A DNA stretch of 5,668 nt from Pseudomonadota bacterium (GTDB lineage Bacteria; Myxococcota; Polyangia; GCA-2747355; JACKDQ01), in NCBI GenBank assembly GCA_030591195.1, contig JAUVBO010000248.1, forward strand, positions 1 through 5,668, written 5' to 3'. Made by a program: the position numbers and the translations under genes. Shown here piece after piece: positions 5,436 through 5,668 of this stretch; the first letter of the stretch is position 1, and each line of letters starts with the position of its first letter. The notes below the pieces were generated by a model. The model saw only the letters and a list, made by a program, of their open reading frames with translations. It had not been told where the DNA came from and made no database searches.

Positions 5436-5451
5436 TGGCGTGGCAGTTGCA
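5436..5451 (+). promoter_or_regulatory. sigma-54 (-24/-12) promoter of the second lipoprotein gene
   Basis: TGGCGTGGCAGTTGCA has TGGC at -24 and TTGCA at -12 with the exact GG-to-GC offset (5437-5438 and 5449-5450). Only two positions of the seven-base upstream box deviate. Transcription would start near 5462, leaving a leader of about 30 bases before the ATG at 5492. The run of five Ts just upstream (5429-5433) is a common flank of such promoters. The insertion sequence ends about 97 bases upstream. Confidence 0.75.
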
Positions 5452-5491
5452 ATCGCTGTGTCTACGCCACAGACAACACGGAGGATGACTC

Positions 5492-5668
5492 ATGGTCCAA
5501 AGGCTCATCACCACCACCCTGATGGTCTCGCTGTCGATGTTTGCTGGCTGCGGAAACCTCGTCGATCCGGCTGGCCCGTCGGTCGGGGGTGGCAAGGGCG
5601 ACGAGCAGGGGACCGGCCAGACCAGCCCTCCACCGCGATTCAGCATCGACAGCAACAACGTCTGCCAC
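5492..5668 (+). CDS. Lipoprotein, N-terminal part (runs off the window)
   Basis: Fifty-nine codons are open from the ATG at 5492 to the window end, so this is the start of a longer protein. GGAGG (5480-5484) gives a strong ribosome binding site 7 bases before the ATG, and a sigma-54 promoter lies just upstream. The protein begins with a lipoprotein signal peptide: MVQRL, a hydrophobic stretch at 6-18, then MFAGC with Cys20 as the likely lipidated residue. A Gly/Pro/Asp-rich low-complexity linker (about 25-48, including GGGKGDEQGTG) follows, then the beginning of what may be a folded domain (RFSIDSNNVCH). The function cannot be told from this fragment. Its build is like that of the lipoprotein at 102-677, but the two show no clear sequence similarity in the part visible. 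Confidence 0.85.
   Translation, partial: MVQRLITTTLMVSLSMFAGCGNLVDPAGPSVGGGKGDEQGTGQTSPPPRFSIDSNNVCH

Noticed and set aside
5423..5451. A sigma-70 promoter using TTGACG at 5423-5428
   Set aside because: No TATAAT-like sequence lies 16-18 bases downstream; the bases there form the sigma-54 -12 region.
1..5668. CRISPR arrays, tRNA or rRNA genes
   Set aside because: I saw no regularly spaced direct repeats of CRISPR length and no cloverleaf or ribosomal RNA signatures on either strand.

Overview
This is a GC-rich bacterial window whose gene content points to Myxococcota (the former delta-proteobacterial myxobacteria). The clues are a lipoprotein with an Asp/Ala/Pro-rich linker between cysteine-rich modules, a second short lipoprotein, a membrane-anchored sulfatase-like enzyme, an exported HAD phosphatase, and sigma-54-type promoters in front of both lipoprotein genes. 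The phylum call is inference from gene style, not from a marker gene.

Layout, left to right. A near-consensus sigma-54 promoter (53-68) precedes a lipoprotein gene (102-677) that ends inside a GC-rich hairpin. Next comes a gene for a seven-helix membrane protein with a periplasmic sulfatase/phosphotransferase-like domain (746-2743). It converges on a minus-strand gene (2789-3586) for a signal-peptide-bearing phosphatase of the polynucleotide 3'-phosphatase (PNK3P) type, which starts at TTG behind a strong ribosome binding site. A 341-base stretch without a gene follows (3587-3927); its last 80 bases are the left end of an insertion sequence.

The insertion sequence can be bounded to the base as 3848-5338 (1491 bp). 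It carries one intact DDE transposase of the IS1202/ISNCY type. It begins TGTA and ends TACA, has two copies of ATGTCCCCCC at each end, spaced exactly 25 bp in both, and is flanked by a perfect 17-bp direct repeat read as the target-site duplication. It sits about 80 bp upstream of a second sigma-54 promoter (5436-5451), which drives a lipoprotein gene (5492 onward) cut off by the window edge.

The genes do not form one operon or a recognisable pathway. The shared theme is the cell envelope: two lipoproteins, a membrane enzyme facing the periplasm and an exported phosphatase. The sigma-54 signals suggest that the two lipoprotein genes, and perhaps the phosphatase gene, answer to enhancer-binding activators. 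The points most worth checking are the paired sigma-54 promoters, the insertion site next to one of them with a duplicated target that shares 12 bp with that promoter, and a DNA-end-type phosphatase carrying an export signal.
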